This document shows, in pieces, positions 12,471 to 25,254 of a DNA stretch of 64,000 bases; position 1 is the stretch's first letter, and the number at the start of each line of letters is the position of its first letter. Where the stretch lies: positions 12,051,001 to 12,115,000 of the forward strand of contig OY756971.1 of NCBI GenBank assembly GCA_963580455.1, in the 5' to 3' direction. The position numbers were made by a program, and so were the translations under genes. Origin of the DNA: Euonymus europaeus. Lineage: Eukaryota > Streptophyta > Magnoliopsida > Celastrales > Celastraceae. A model generated the notes under the pieces. It saw only the letters and a list, made by a program, of their open reading frames with translations. It was not told the origin of the DNA and made no database searches.

Positions 12471-15400
12471 AGAGTTGAGCAACTTCAGACCATCAAAGTT
12501 GCTCGTTGTATTCTTTTTATTGTTCTTCTATGTCAAATTTTACGAATATAAGATTTCAATATTATTTCGAAGCAAAAACACCAACTTTCTATGACAAATG
12601 GACAAAACAGTTAAAAGCTCCTCCGTAGAGAGAGTTGAGCAACTTCGGACCATCAAAGTTGCACGGTGTACACTTTTTAATGTTCTTCTATGTCAAATTT
12701 TATGAGTATAAGCTTCCTAGATTATTTCGATGTCAAAATACCAACTTTCTATGACCAATGGACAAAATTGTTAAAAGCTCCTCCATAGAGAAAGTTGAGC
12801 AACCTCGGACCATCAAAGTTGCTCGGTGTACACTTTTTATTGTGCTTCTATGTCAAATTTTACGAGTATAAGCTTCATAGATTATTTCGATGCCAAAACA
12901 CCAACTTTCTATGACAAATGGACAAAACCGTTAAAAGCTCCTCCATAGAGAGAGTTGATCAACTTCGGACCATCAAAGTTCTCGGTGTACAATTTTTAAT
13001 GTTCTTCTATGTCAAATTTTACGAGTATAAGCTTCCTAGATTATTTCGATGCAAAAAACCCCAACTTTCTATGACAAATGCACAAAATTGTTAAAAGCTC
13101 CTCCATAGAGAGTGTTGAGCAACTTCGGACCATCTAAGTTGCTTGGTGTACACCTTTTATTGTTGTTCTACTTGAAATTTTAGGAGTATAAGCTTCAAGA
13201 TTAATTAATTGCCAAAACACCAACTTTCTATGAGAAATGAAAAAAGCCATTAAAAGCTCCTCCATAGAGAGAGTTGAGCAAGTTCGGACCATCAAAGTTG
13301 CTTGGTGTACACTTTGTATTGTTTTTCTATGTCAAATTTTATGAGTATAAGCTTCCTAGATTATTTCGATGCCAAAACACCAACTTTCTATGACAAATGG
13401 ACAAAATTGTTAAAAGCTCCTCTATAGAGAGAGTTGAGCAACTTCGGACCATCAAAGTTGCTCGTTCTATGCTTTTTATTGTTCTTCTATGTCAAATTTT
13501 ACGAATATAAGATTTCAAGATTATTTCAAAGCAAAAACACCAACTTTCTATGACAAATGGACAAAACCGTTAAAAGCTCCTCCGTAGAGAGAGTTGAGCA
13601 ACTTCGGACCATCAAAGTTGCACGGTGTACACTTTTTAATGTTCTTCTATGTCAAATCTTACGAGTATAAGCTTCCTAGATTATTTCGATGTCAAAACAC
13701 CAACTTTCTATGACCAATGGACAAAATTGTTAAAAGCTCCTCCATAGAGAAAGTTGAGCAACCTCGGACCATCAAAGTTGCTCGGTGTACACTTTTTGTT
13801 GTTTTTCTATGTCAACTTCTCCTACTGGACTAGGACTCTAATAACTTGGACTTTTCATGATTATGGGCTGATTATAAGCTTCCTAGATTATTTCGATGCC
13901 AAAACACCAACTTTCTATGACAAATGGACAAAACCGTTAAAAGCTCCTCCATAGAGAGAGTTGATCAACTTCGGACCATCAAAGTTCTCGGTGTACAATT
14001 TTTAATGTTCTTCTATGTCAAATTTTACGAGTATAAGCTTCCTAGATTATTTCGATGCAAAAAACCCCAACTTTCTATGACAAATGCACAAAATTGTTAA
14101 AAGCTCCTCCATAGAGAGTGTTGAGCAACTTCGGACCATCTAAGTTGCTTGGTGTACACCTTTTATTGTTGTTCTACTTGAAATTTTACGAGTATAAGCT
14201 TCAAGATTAATTAATTGCCAAAACACCAACTTTCTATGAGAAATGAAAAAAGCCATTAAAAGCTCCTCCATAGAGAGAGTTGAGCAAGTTCGGACCATCA
14301 AAGTTGCTTGGTGTACACTTTGTATTGTTTTTCTATGTCAAATTTTATGAGTATAAGCTTCCTAGATTATTTCGATGCCAAAACACCAACTTTCTATGAC
14401 AAATGGACAAAATTGTTAAAAGCTCCTCTATAGAGAGAGTTGAGCAACTTCGGACCATCAAAGTTGCTCGTTCTATGCTTTTTATTGTTCTTCTATGTCA
14501 AATTTTACGAATATAAGATTTCAAGATTATTTCAAAGCAAAAACACCAACTTTCTATGACAAATGGACAAAACCGTTAAAAGCTCCTCCGTAGAGAGAGT
14601 TGAGCAACTTCGGACCATCAAAGTTGCACGGTGTACACTTTTTAATGTTCTTCTATGTCAAATTTTACGAGTATAAGCTTCCTAGATTATTTAGATGCAA
14701 AAAACCCGAACTTTCTATCACAAATGCACAAAACTGTTAAAAGCTCCTCCATAGAGAGTGTTGAGCAACTTCGGACCATCAAAGTTGCTTGGTGTACACC
14801 TTTTATTGTTGTTCTACTTGAAATTTTACGAGTATAAGCTTCAAGATTAATTAATTGCCAAAACACCAACTTTCTATGAGAAATGAAAAAAGCCATTAAA
14901 AGCTGCTCCATAGAGAGAGTTGAGCAAGTTCGGACCAACAAAGTTGCTTGGTGTACACTTTGTATTGTTTTTCTATATCAAATTTTATGAGTATAAGCTT
15001 CCTAGATTATTTCAATGCCAAAACACCAACTTTCTATGACAAATGGACAAAATTGTTAAAAGCTCCTCTATAGAGAGAGTTGAGCAACTTCAGACCATCA
15101 AAGTTGCTCGTTGTATTCTTTTTATTGTTCTTCTATGTCAAATTTTACGAATATAAGATTTCAATATTATTTCGAAGCAAAAACACCAACTTTCTATGAC
15201 AAATGGACAAAACAGTTAAAAGCTCCTCCGTAGAGAGAGTTGAGCAACTTCGGACCATCAAAGTTGCACGGTGTACACTTTTTAATGTTCTTCTATGTCA
15301 AATTTTATGAGTATAAGCTTCCTAGATTATTTCGATGTCAAAATACCAACTTTCTATGACCAATGGACAAAATTGTTAAAAGCTCCTCCATAGAGAAAGT

Positions 15401-17480
15401 TGAGCAACCTCGGACCATCAAAGTTGCTCGGTGTACACTTTTTATTGTTTTTCTATGTCAAATTTTATGTGTATAAGCTTCCTAGATTATTTCGATGCCA
15501 AAACACCAACTTTCTATGACAAATGGACAAAACCGTTAAAAGCTCCTCCATAGAGAGAATTGATCAACTTCGGACCATCAAAGTTCTCGGTGTACAATTT
15601 TTAATGTTCTTCTATGTCAAATTTTACGAGTATAAGCTTCCTAGATTATTTCAATGCAAAAAACCCCAACTTTCTATGACAAATGCACAAAATTGTTAAA
15701 AGCTCCTCCATAGAGAGTGTTGAGCAACTTCGGACCATCTAAGTTGCTTGGTGTACACCTTTTATTATTGTTCTACTTGAAATTTTACGAGTATAAGCTT
15801 CAAGATTAATTAATTGCCAAAACACCAACTTTCTATGAGAAATGAAAAAAGCCATTAAAAGCTCCTCCATAGAGAGAGTTGAGCAAGTTCGGACCATCAA
15901 AGTTGCTTGGTGTACACTTTGTATTGTTTTTCTATGTCAAATTTTATGAGTATAAGCTTCCTAGATTATTTCGATGCCAAAACACCAACTTTCTATGACA
16001 AATGGACAAAATTGTTAAAAGCTCCTCTATAGAGAGAGTTGAGCAACTTCGGACCATCAAAGTTGCTCGTTCTATGCTTTTTATTGTTCTTCTATGTCAA
16101 ATTTTACGAATATAAGATTTCAAGATTATTTCAAAGCAAAAACACCAACTTTCTATGACAAATGGACAAAACCGTTAAAAGCTCCTCCGTAGAGAGAGTT
16201 GAGAAACTTCGGACCATCAAAGTTGCACGGTGTACACTTTTTAATGTTCTTCTATGTCAAATCTTACGAGTATAAGCTTCCTACATTATTTCGATGTCAA
16301 AACACCAACTTTCTATGACCAATGGACAAAATTGTTAAAAGCTCCTCCATAGAGAAAGTTGAGCAACCTCGGACCATCAAAGTTGCTCGGTGTACACTTT
16401 TTATTGTTTTTCTATGTCAAATTTTATGTGTATAAGCTTCCTAGATTATTTCGATGCCAAAACACCAACTTTCTATGACAAATGGACAAAACCGTTAAAA
16501 GCTCCTCCATAGAGAGAGTTGATCAACTTCGGACCATCAAAGTTGCTCGGTGTACAATTTTTAATGTTCTTCTATGTCAAATTTTACGAGTATAAGCTTC
16601 CTAGATTATTTATATGCAAAAAACACCAACTTTCTATGACGAATGAACAAAATTGTTAAAAGCTCCTCCATAGAGAGTGTTGAGCAACTTCGGACCATCA
16701 AAGTTGCTTGGTGTACACCTTTTATTGTTCTTCTATTTGAAATTTTACGAGTATAAGCTTCAAGATTAATTAATTGCCAAAACACCAAGTTTCTATGAGA
16801 AATGAAAAAAGCCATTAAAAGCTCCTCCATAGAGAGAGTTGAACAAGTTCGGACCGTCAAAGTTGCTTGGTCTACACTTTGTATTGTTTTTCTATGTCAA
16901 ATTTTATGAGTATAAGCTTCCTAGATTATTTCGATGCCAAAACACCAACTTTCTATGACAAATGGACAAAATTGTTAAAACCTCCTCTATAGAGAGAGTT
17001 GAGCAACTTCGGACCATCAAAGTTGCTCGTTCTATGCTTTTTATTGTTCTTCTATGTCAAATTTTACGAATATAAGATTTCAAGATTATTTCAAAGCAAA
17101 AACAACAACTTTCTATGACAAATGGACAAAACCGTTAAAAGCTCCTCCGTAGAGAGAGTTGAGCAACTTGGGACCATCAAAGTTGCACGGTATACACTTT
17201 TTAATGTTCTTCTATGTCAAATTTTACGAGTGTAAGCTTCCTAGATTATTTCGATGTCAAAACACCAACTTTCTATGACCAATGGACAAAATTGTTAAAA
17301 GCTCCTCCATAGAGAAAGTTGAGCAACCTCGGACCATCAAAGTTGCTCGGTGTACACTTTTTATTGTGCTTCTATGTCAAATTTTACGAGTATAAGCTTC
17401 CAAGATTATTTCGATGCCAAAACACCAACTTTCTATGACAAATGGATAAAATCGTTAAAAGCTCCTCCATAGAGAGAGTT
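12471..17480 (+). repeat. Rearranged six-monomer units, right end of the 960-bp domain
   Basis: Order read from the sequence is d-e-f-a-b-c-d-e-f(with foreign insert)-a-b-c-d-e/a-b-c-d-e-f-a-b-c-d-e-f-a-b-c-d-e-f. The a monomers near 12950, 13960 and 15555 share a loss in CAAAGTTCTCGG, so they descend from one copy. The e/a chimera returns near 14590 with the same TTTAGATGC variant seen near 12087. That indicates a duplication with an offset of about 2605 bp, equal to sixteen monomers plus the insert. Confidence 0.8.
13816..13872. other. 57-bp non-satellite filler inside an f-type monomer
   Basis: The monomer reads normally to CTATGTCAA and resumes at TATAAGCTTCC. The 10 bp expected between them are replaced by 57 bp that resemble no part of the satellite; this piece includes CTACTGGACTAGGACTC and GATTATGGGCTG. 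Corresponding monomers near 15440 and 16400 are intact, and I found no other copy in the window. No target-site duplication is visible. It looks like filler DNA captured during double-strand break repair, possibly a scrap of a dispersed repeat. I cannot name its source. Confidence 0.85.
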
Positions 17481-20104
17481 AATCAACCTCGGACCATCAA
17501 AGTTGCTCGGTGTACACTTTTTAATGTTCTTTTATGTCAAATTTTACGAGTATAAGCTTTCTAGATTATTCCGATTCAAAAACACCAACTTTCTATGAGA
17601 AATGAACAAAATTGTTAAAGGCTCCTTTATAGAGAGAGTTGAGCATTTTCGAACCATCAAAGTTGCTCGGTGAAACTTTTTACTGTGCTTCTATGTCAAA
17701 TTTTACGAGTATAAGCTTTCAAGATAATTTCGATGCCAAAGCACTGACTTTCTATGACAAATGGACAAAACCGTTAAAAGCTCCTCCATAGAGAGAGTTG
17801 AGCAACTTCGGACCATCAAAGTTGCTCGTTGTATGCTTTTTATTGTTCTTCTATGTCAAATTTTACGAGTATAAGCTTCATAGATTATTTCGATGCCAAA
17901 ACAACAACTTTCTATGACAAAAGGACAAAACCGTTAAAAGCTCCTCCATAGAGAGAGTTGATCAACTTCGGACCATCAAAGTTGCTCGGTGTACAATTTT
18001 TAATGTTCTTCTATGTCAAATTTTACGAGTATAAGCTTCCTAGATTATTTCGATGCAAAAAACCCCAACTTTCTATGACAAATGCACAAATTATTAAAAG
18101 CTCCTCCATAGAGAGTGTTGAGCAACTTCGGACCATCAAAGTTGCTTGGTGTACAAATGGACAAAACCGTTAAAAGCTCATCCGTAGAGAGAGTTGAGCA
18201 ACTTCGGACCATCAAAGTTGCACGGTGTACACTTTTTAATGTTCTTCTATGTCAAATTTTACGAGTATAAGCTTCCTAGATTATTTCGATGTCAAAACAC
18301 CAACTTTCTATGACCAATGGACAAAATTGTTAAAAGCTCCTCCATAGAGAAAGTTGACCAACCTCGGACCATCAAAGTTGCTCGGTGTACACTTTTTATT
18401 GTGCTTCTATGTCAAATTTTACGAGTATAAGCTTCCTAGATTATTTCGATGCCAAAACACCAACTTTCTATGACAAATAGATAAAATCGTTAAAAGCTCC
18501 TCCGTAGAGAGAGTTAATCAACCTCGAACCATCAAAGTTGCTCGGTGTACACTTTTTTAATGTTCTTCTATGTCAATTTTTACTAGTATAAGCTTCCTAG
18601 ATTATTTCGATGCAAAAACCCCAACATTTTATGAGAAATGGACAAAATTGTTAAAAGCTCCTTTATGGAGAGAGTTGAGCATTTTCGAACCATCAAAGTT
18701 GCTCGGTGAAACTTTTTATTGTGCTTCTATGTCAAATTTTACGAGTATAAGCTTTCAAGATAATTTCGATGCCAAAGCACCGAATTTCTATGACAAATGG
18801 ACAAAACCGTTAAAAGCTCCTCCATAGAGAGAGTTGAGCTACTTTGGAGCAGAAAAGTTCCTCAGTGTACACTTTTTAATGTTCTTCTATGTCAAATTTT
18901 ACAAGTATAAGATTCCTAGATTATTTCGATGCCAAAACACCAACTTTCTATGACAAATGGATAAAATCGTTAAAAGCTCCTCCATAGAGAGAGTTGAGCA
19001 ACCTCGGACCATCAAAGTTGCTCGGTGTACACTTTTTATTGTGCTTCTATGTCAAATTTTACGAGTATAAGCTTCCTAGATTATTCCGATGCCAAAACAC
19101 CAACTTTCTATGACAAATGGATAAAATCGTTAAAAGCTCCTCCATAGAGAGAGTTCATCAAACTCGGACCATCAAAGTTGCTCGGTGTACACTTTTTAAT
19201 GTTCTTCTATGTCAAATTTTACGAGTATAAGCTTCCTAGATTATTTCGATGCAAAAACCCCAACATTTTATGAGAAATGGACAAAATTGTTAAAAGCTCC
19301 TTTATGGAGAGAGTTGAGCATTTTCGAACCATCAAAGTTGCTCGGTGAAACTTTTTATTGTGCTTCTATGTCAAATTTTACGAGTATAAGCTTTCAAGAT
19401 AATTTCGATGCCAAAGCACCGAATTTCTATGACAAATGGACAAAACCGTTAAAAGCTCCTCCATAGAGAGAGTTGAGCTACTTTGGAGCAGAAAAGTTCC
19501 TCAGTGTACACTTTTTAATGTTCTTCTATGTCAAATTTTACAAGTATAAGATTCCTAGATTATTTCGATGCCAAAACACCAACTTTCTATGACAAATGGA
19601 TAAAATCGTTAAAAGCTCCTCCATAGAGAGAGTTGAGCAACCTCGGACCATCAAAGTTGCTCGGTGTACACTTTTTATTGTGCTTCTATGTCAAATTTTA
19701 CGAGTATAAGCTTCCTAGATTATTCCGATGCCAAAACACCAACTTTCTATGACAAATGGATAAAATCGTTAAAAGCTCCTCCATAGAGAGAGTTCATCAA
19801 ACTCGGACCATCAAAGTTGCTCGGTGTACACTTTTTAATGTTCTTCTATGTCAAATTTTACGAGTATAAGCTTCCTAGATTATTTCGATGCAAAAACCCC
19901 AACTTTCTATGAGAAATGGACAAAATTGTTAAAAGCTCCTTTATAGAGAGAGTTGAGCATTTTCGAACCATCAAAGTTGCTCGGTGAAACTTTTTATTGT
20001 GCTTCTATGTCAAATTTTACGAGTATAAGCTTTCAAGATAATTTCGATGCCAAAGCACCGACTTTCTATGACAAATGGACAAAACCGTTAAAAGCTCCTC
20101 CATA
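17481..20104 (+). repeat. f-g-h-i four-monomer (640-bp) repeat and mixed monomers
   Basis: New subtypes appear here: g (TTAATCAACC), h (GGTGAAACTTT and AAAGCACCG) and i (AGAAAAGTTCC). From about 18560 the series repeats every 639-640 bp. GAGCTACTTTGGAGC occurs near 18834 and 19473, and CCCCAACATTTTATGAG near 18619 and 19258. A third, less similar round runs to about 20104. The part before 18560 holds single g, h, d/f, a and truncated b monomers. Confidence 0.85.
18100..18185 (+). repeat. Truncated monomer with internal deletion junction
   Basis: A b-type monomer starts normally (GTGTTGAGCAAC) but jumps at about 18152-18157 from TTGGTGTAC straight into ACAAATGGACAAAACCG, the tail of another monomer. 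About half a unit is lost. The bases ACA are shared by both sides, so a short-homology deletion is plausible. It breaks the 160-bp phase of the array at this point. Confidence 0.8.
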
Positions 20105-23100
20105 GAGAGAGTTGAGCAACTTCGGACCAGAAAAGTTCCACGGTGTACACTTTTTAATGTTCTTCTATGTCAAATTTTACAAGTATAAGCTTCCTAGATT
20201 ATTTCGATGCCAAAACACCAACTTTCTATGACAAATGGACAAAACCGTTAAAAGCTACTCCATAGAGAGAGTGGAGCAACTTCGGACCGTCAAAGATGCT
20301 CTGTGTACAACTTTTATTTTTCTTTTATGCCAAATTTTACGAGTATAATCTTCAAGATTATTTAATTGCCAAAACACCAACTTTCTATGAGAAATGGACA
20401 AAGCCATAAAAAGCTCCTCCATTGAGAGAGTTGTGCTACTTCCGACCATCAAAGTTGCTCGGTGTACACTTTTTAAGGTTATTCTATGTCAAATTTTACG
20501 AGTATAAGCTTCCTAGATTATTTCTTTGGCAAAACATTAACTTTCTATGACAGATGGACAAATCCGTTAAAAGCTCTTCCATAGAGAGAGTTGAGCAAGT
20601 TCGGACCATCAAAGTTGCTCTGTGTACACTTTTTATTGTTATTCTATGTCAAATTTTATGAGTATAAGCATCCTAGATTATGTCGATGCAAAAACCCTAA
20701 CTTTCTGTGACAAATGCAAAAAATTGTTAAAAGCTCCTCCATAGAGAGAGTTGAGAAACTTCGGACCATCAAAGTTGCTTCGTGTACACCTTTTATTGTT
20801 CTTTTATGCCAAATTTTACGAGTATAACCATCAAGATTATTTAATTGCCAAAACACCAACTTTCTATGAGAAATGAACAAAGCCGTTAAAAGCTCCTCCA
20901 TAGAGAGAGTTGAGCAACTTCGGACCATCAAAGTTGCTCGTTCTATGCTTTTTATTGTTCTTCTATGTCAAATTTTACGAATATAAGATTTCAAGATTAT
21001 TTCGAAGCAAAAACACCAACTTTCTATGACAAATGGATAAAACGGTTAAAAGCTCCTTCGTATAGAGAGTTGAGCAACTTCGGACCATCAAAGTTGCACG
21101 GTGTACACTTTTTATTGTTCTTCTATATCAAATTTTACGAGATTAAGCTTCCTAGATCATTTCAATGTCAAAACACCAACTTTCTATGACAAATGGACAA
21201 AACCGTTAAAAGCTCCTCCATAGAGATAGTTGATCAACTTCGGACCAACAAAGTTGCTCGGTGTACAATTTTTAATGTTCTTCTTTGTCAAATTTTACGA
21301 GTATAAGCTTCCTAGATTATTTCGATGCAAAAAACCCCAACTTTCTATGAAAAATGCACAAAATTGTTAAAAGCTCCTCCATAGAGAATATTGAGCAACT
21401 TCGGACCATCAAAGTTGCTTGGTGTACAGCTTTTATTGTTCTTCGATTTGAAATTTTACGAGTATAAGCTTCATCATTAATTAATTGCCAAAACACAAAC
21501 TTTCTACGAGAAATGAAAAGAGCCATTAAAAGCTCCTCCATAGAGAGAGTTGAGCAAGTTCGGACCATCAAAGTTGCTTGGTGTATACTTTCTATTGTTT
21601 TTTTATGTCAACTTTTATGAGTATAAGCTTCGTAGATTATTTCGATGCCAAAACACCAACTTTCTATGACAAATGGACAAAATTGTTAAAGCTCCTCTAT
21701 AGAGAGAGTTGAGCAACTTCAGACCATCAAAGTTGCTCGTTGTATGCTTTTTATTGTTCTTCTATGTCAAATTTTACGAATATAAGATTTCAAGATTATT
21801 TCGAAGCAAAAACACCAACTTTCTATGACAAATGGACAAAACCGTTAAAAGCTCCTCCGTAGAGAGAGTTGAGCAACTTCGTACCATCAAAGTTGCTCGG
21901 TGTACAATTATTAATGTTCTTCTATGTCAAATTTTACGAGTATAAGCTTCCTAGATTATTTCGACGCAGAAAACCCCAACTTTCTATGACGAATAAACAA
22001 AATTGTTAAAAGCTCCTCCATAGAGAGTGTTAAGCAACTTCGGACCATAAAAGTTGCTTGGTGTATACTTTTTATTGTTCTTCTATTTGAAATTTTACGA
22101 GTATAAGCTTCATCATTAATTAATTGCAAAAACACCAACTTTCTATGAGAAATGGAAAAAGCCATTAAAAGCTCCTCCATAGAGAGAGTTGAGCAAGTTC
22201 GGACCATCAAAGTTGCTCGGTGTACACTTTTTATTGTGCTTCTATGTCAAATTTTACGAGTATAAGCTTCCTAGATTATTTCGATGCCAAAACACCAACT
22301 TTATATGACAAATGGACAAAATCGTTAAAAGCTCCTCCGTAGAGAGATTTAATCAATCTCGGACCATCAAAGTTGCTCGGTGTACACTTTTTAATGTTCT
22401 TCTATGTCAAATTTTACGAGTATAAGCTTCCTAGATTATTTCGATGCAAAAACCCCAACTTTCTATGAGAAATGAACAAAATTGTAAAAACTCCTTTATA
22501 GAGAGAGTTGAGCATTTTCGAACCATCAAAGTTGATCGGTGAAACTTTTTATTGTGCTTCTATGTCAAATTTTACGAGTATAAGCTTTTAAGATAATTTC
22601 GATGCCAAAGCACTGACTTTCTATGACAAATGGACAAAACCGTTAAAAGCTCCTCCATAGAGAGAGTTGAGCAACTTCGGACCAGAAAAGTTCCTCGGTG
22701 TACACTTTTTAATGTTCTTCTATGTCAAATTTTACAAGTATAAGCTTCCTAGATTATTTCGATGCCAAAACACCAACTTTCTATGACAAATGGACAAAAC
22801 CGTTTAAAGCTACTCCATAGAGAGAGTTGAGCAACTTCGGACCGTCAAAGATGCTCTGTGTACAACTTTTATTGTTTTTTATGCCAAATTTTACGGGTAT
22901 AATCTTCAAGATTATTTAATTGTCAAAACACCAACTTTCTATGAGAAATGGACAAAGCCGTAAAAAGCTCCTCCATTGAGAGAGTTGTGCTACTTCCGAT
23001 CATCAAAGTTGCTCGGTGTACACTTTTTAATGTTCTTCTATGTCAAATTTTACGAGTATAAGCTTCCTAGATTATTTCTTTGGCAAAACATTAACTTTCT

Positions 23101-23677
23101 ATGACAGATGGAAAAATCCGTTAAAAGCTCTTCCATAGAGAGAGTTGAGCAAGTTCGGACCATCAAAGTTGCTCTGTGTACACTTTTTATTGTTATTCTA
23201 TGTCAAATTTTATGAGTATAAGCATCCTAGATTATGTCGATGCAGAAACCCTAACTTTCTATGACTAATGCAAAAAATTGTTAAAAGCTCCTCCATAGAG
23301 AGAGTTGAGAAACTTCGGACCGTCAAAGTTGCTTCGTGTACACCTTTTATTGTTCTTTTATGCCAAATTTTACGAGTATAACCATCGAGATTATTTAATT
23401 GCCAAAACACCAACTTTCTATGAGAAATGAACAAAGCCGTTAAAAGCTCCTCCATGGAGAGAGTTGAGCAACTTCGGACCATCAAAGTTGATCGTTCTAT
23501 TCTTTTTATTGTTCTTCTATGTCAAATTTTACGAATATAAGATTTCAAGATTATTTCGAAGCAAAAACACCAACTTTCTATGAAAAATGGACAAAACCGT
23601 TAAAAGCTACTCCGTAGAGAGAGTTGAGCAACTTCGGACCATCAAAGTTGCACGGTGTACACTTTTTAATGTTCTTC
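20105..23677 (+). repeat. Sixteen-monomer (~2555-bp) unit related to the 19-monomer HOR
   Basis: From the j monomer near 20265 the order is j-k-l-m-d-e-a-b-c-d-a-b-f-g-h-i, then j-k-l-m-d-e begins again near 22820. Matching landmarks lie about 2555 bp apart: GTCAAAGATGCTCTG (about 20290 and 22847) and AGCATCCTAGATTATG (20668 and 23222). Copies are clearly diverged from each other and from the right-hand HOR. The order is nonetheless close to that of the nineteen-monomer unit, so this looks like an older relative of it. The last monomer, e-type, is cut by the LTR. Confidence 0.8.
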
Positions 23678-24312
23678 TGAAAATTATTTAAGTCACTCTG
23701 GAATTTTTCATTGTCAAATAGTGTCAGGTCAATTTTAAGTTTATCAGGTTCCATTTGTCTGTTGAAATAAATTCACCTGTGCAGTCATTAAACTAGGCTA
23801 CTTGAGATTTGCATGATCAAATTGAATGACCAAATGACCTCAGTTATAAGTGAAATTTTGTATTCACATTCACTTATATATGAAATGATTTATCATGTGC
23901 TTACTTGAATTTTATTAAGCTTATAACATGTTGATTAACCTAAGTGCTAGCATTGAAGCTCTTTGAGCTTACAAGCAAAAATGGGATGTTTTGTCATCTA
24001 TTCTTTTTGTAGGCTTAATCAACTGATCATCATGAGACTATTTGAAGTATCATGAAGCTGATTCTATTGAGAAAATTTGTGCATCATGATTTGAAGCTCA
24101 TTTAGACAAGTTTGGACATGGTCAACCCTATTTGGTTCAAGTTTGACACTTTGTGTGCAAGAAATGGTTCCAGCCGTGTGACTTGTGTTATTATTGCTGG
24201 AGAATTAACTCAAGAACTTCTAGAAGCCTTATCATGTGTTTTGGAGTCAATAAAGTAGAGGGAATACAAGTTTGAAATACTTGGTTGGTAGTGTGCCTAA
24301 CACTTGCACTAT

Positions 24313-24344
24313 GGAGACAAGGAGGAGAGAAGGGAGAGACAAGA
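24313..24344 (+). other. Purine-rich tract inside the LTR block
   Basis: A run of 21 purines at 24319-24339 is flanked by further purine-rich bases and followed at 24345 by TGACAT. A purine tract before TG is what a polypurine tract next to a 3' LTR would look like. An alternative reading is therefore internal element sequence up to 24344 and a shorter LTR from 24345 to 25771. The better terminal inverted repeat at 23678 makes me prefer the longer LTR. Confidence 0.3.
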
Positions 24345-25215
24345 TGACATACAGTTGTAATATTTCCAGAATTTAATATGGACTTGTTTGGCATCCATTG
24401 GAGAAAGTTGCTACATATAGAAGAGTAATGTGTTTGATCCAAACAAGGTGCAACCCATGGTGACTTTCTTGGAGAAATATGTCCAACGGCTTGATCTTCA
24501 ATGGCTGAGATTAAATTCATTTGAATTAAAGAAAGGTCCAGATTTAAAGTAGCTTCAAGGGCCAAGATTTGAAGATGTATTGATCCAATGGCTGAGTTGG
24601 CTTTTGTTTGTTTTGAAGAGAGAAGGGTTGGCCATTCATGCAAGGTGGAAGAAGCATTTGCAAATTTTACTAAGTGTTCAAGCTTACTTGCTCTCAACTT
24701 CATCTTCTTGATTCAAGCTTCTTTCTTGCGATCTCTTGCTACCACTTTGATTACATTCAATCCATCATCTTCCTATTTGAAAGAGAGATCCAACAAACTC
24801 CTTGAACCACCCCAAAAATCTTTCTACCCGTGGGTACTCTTGGTGTGTTCTTGAGAGTTCTTCAACAAAGCTTCACCTAAACCTATTCTTGATCTTGTGT
24901 GAGCTTTGTGTGAGATTACAAGAGTGTTTGCTACACATTTGATTTCAAACCCATTTGAGCAGCATCTTGTGAATTTGAGTGTTCTCCAACCATATATAGC
25001 CTAGAGTTAATCTTGAGAGAACCAAAATCCAAATACTTGTAAAAGTCCCTTTTGAGGGCATTACCTTTGAGAGGTGTGTGAAAGTTTAAGGTTAGCTTCA
25101 AACCTTGTTGGTGTACAAGTTTGGGGTGTTCTTGGAAACCCTAAGTTTGTGGTAAACTTGCAAAACCACATATATCCTTTAGTGGATTGGGAAATCCTAA
25201 GCTTGAGGGCTTAGG

Positions 25216-25254
25216 TAGTGGATGTAGGTGTGAGCACCGAACCACTATATATCC
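25216..25254 (+). promoter_or_regulatory. Conserved copia-LTR hairpin and TATA-like box
   Basis: TAGTGG (25216-25221) pairs with CCACTA (25242-25247), and inside them GGTG (25227-25230) pairs with CACC (25235-25238). The right arm runs into CTATATATCC (25245-25254), a TATA-like stretch, then TTGTGC. I know this hairpin plus CCGAACCAC and TATA arrangement from plant copia LTRs. Whether it acts as the core promoter or near the RNA 3' end is not shown by the sequence. Other TATATA stretches lie near 24992 and 25172. Confidence 0.5.

Larger units (their letters stand above)
1..17480 (+). repeat. Six-monomer (960-bp) higher-order repeat domain
   Basis: Monomer subtypes follow the order a-b-c-d-e-f, and landmark sequences recur every 960 bp. 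The a-type CAAAAAACCCC block lies near 2491, 3451, 4411, 5371, 6331, 7291 and 8251. Shorter or longer units at 955-2390 and 8151-12470 come from whole-monomer losses or gains. The order returns after 12470 and runs to about 17480, where g- and h-type monomers appear. No promoter, gene or other element is visible apart from a 57-bp foreign insert at 13816. Confidence 0.9.
1..23677 (+). repeat. Tandem satellite array, ~160-bp monomer, left segment
   Basis: Head-to-tail copies of an AT-rich unit of about 160 bp, all in one orientation. Recognisable parts of the unit, in order, are a GAGAGAGTTGAGCAACTTCG head, CGGACCATCAAAGTTG, a GGTGTACAC block, CTATGTCAAATTTTACGAG, TATAAGCTTC (carrying a HindIII site), AGATTATTTCGATG, CAAAACACCAACTTTCTATG and a TTAAAAGCTCCTCCATAG tail. 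Single monomers differ at many positions, and the same variants recur at regular larger intervals, so this is a higher-order array and not a homogeneous one. I see no gene, tRNA or rRNA in it. The unit length is close to one plant nucleosome repeat, but a centromeric role is only an inference. Confidence 0.97.

Noticed and set aside
1..23677. CRISPR-like repeat-spacer pattern
   Set aside because: Repeats are contiguous 160-bp monomers without unique spacers, and there are no cas genes. This is satellite DNA.
24191..24703. 170-codon minus-strand open frame inside the LTR block
   Set aside because: Antisense to the inferred LTR, with no motif of gag, protease, integrase, reverse transcriptase or RNase H. 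Chance open frames of this size occur in LTRs. The 88-codon plus-strand frame at 24588-24854 is rejected for the same reason.
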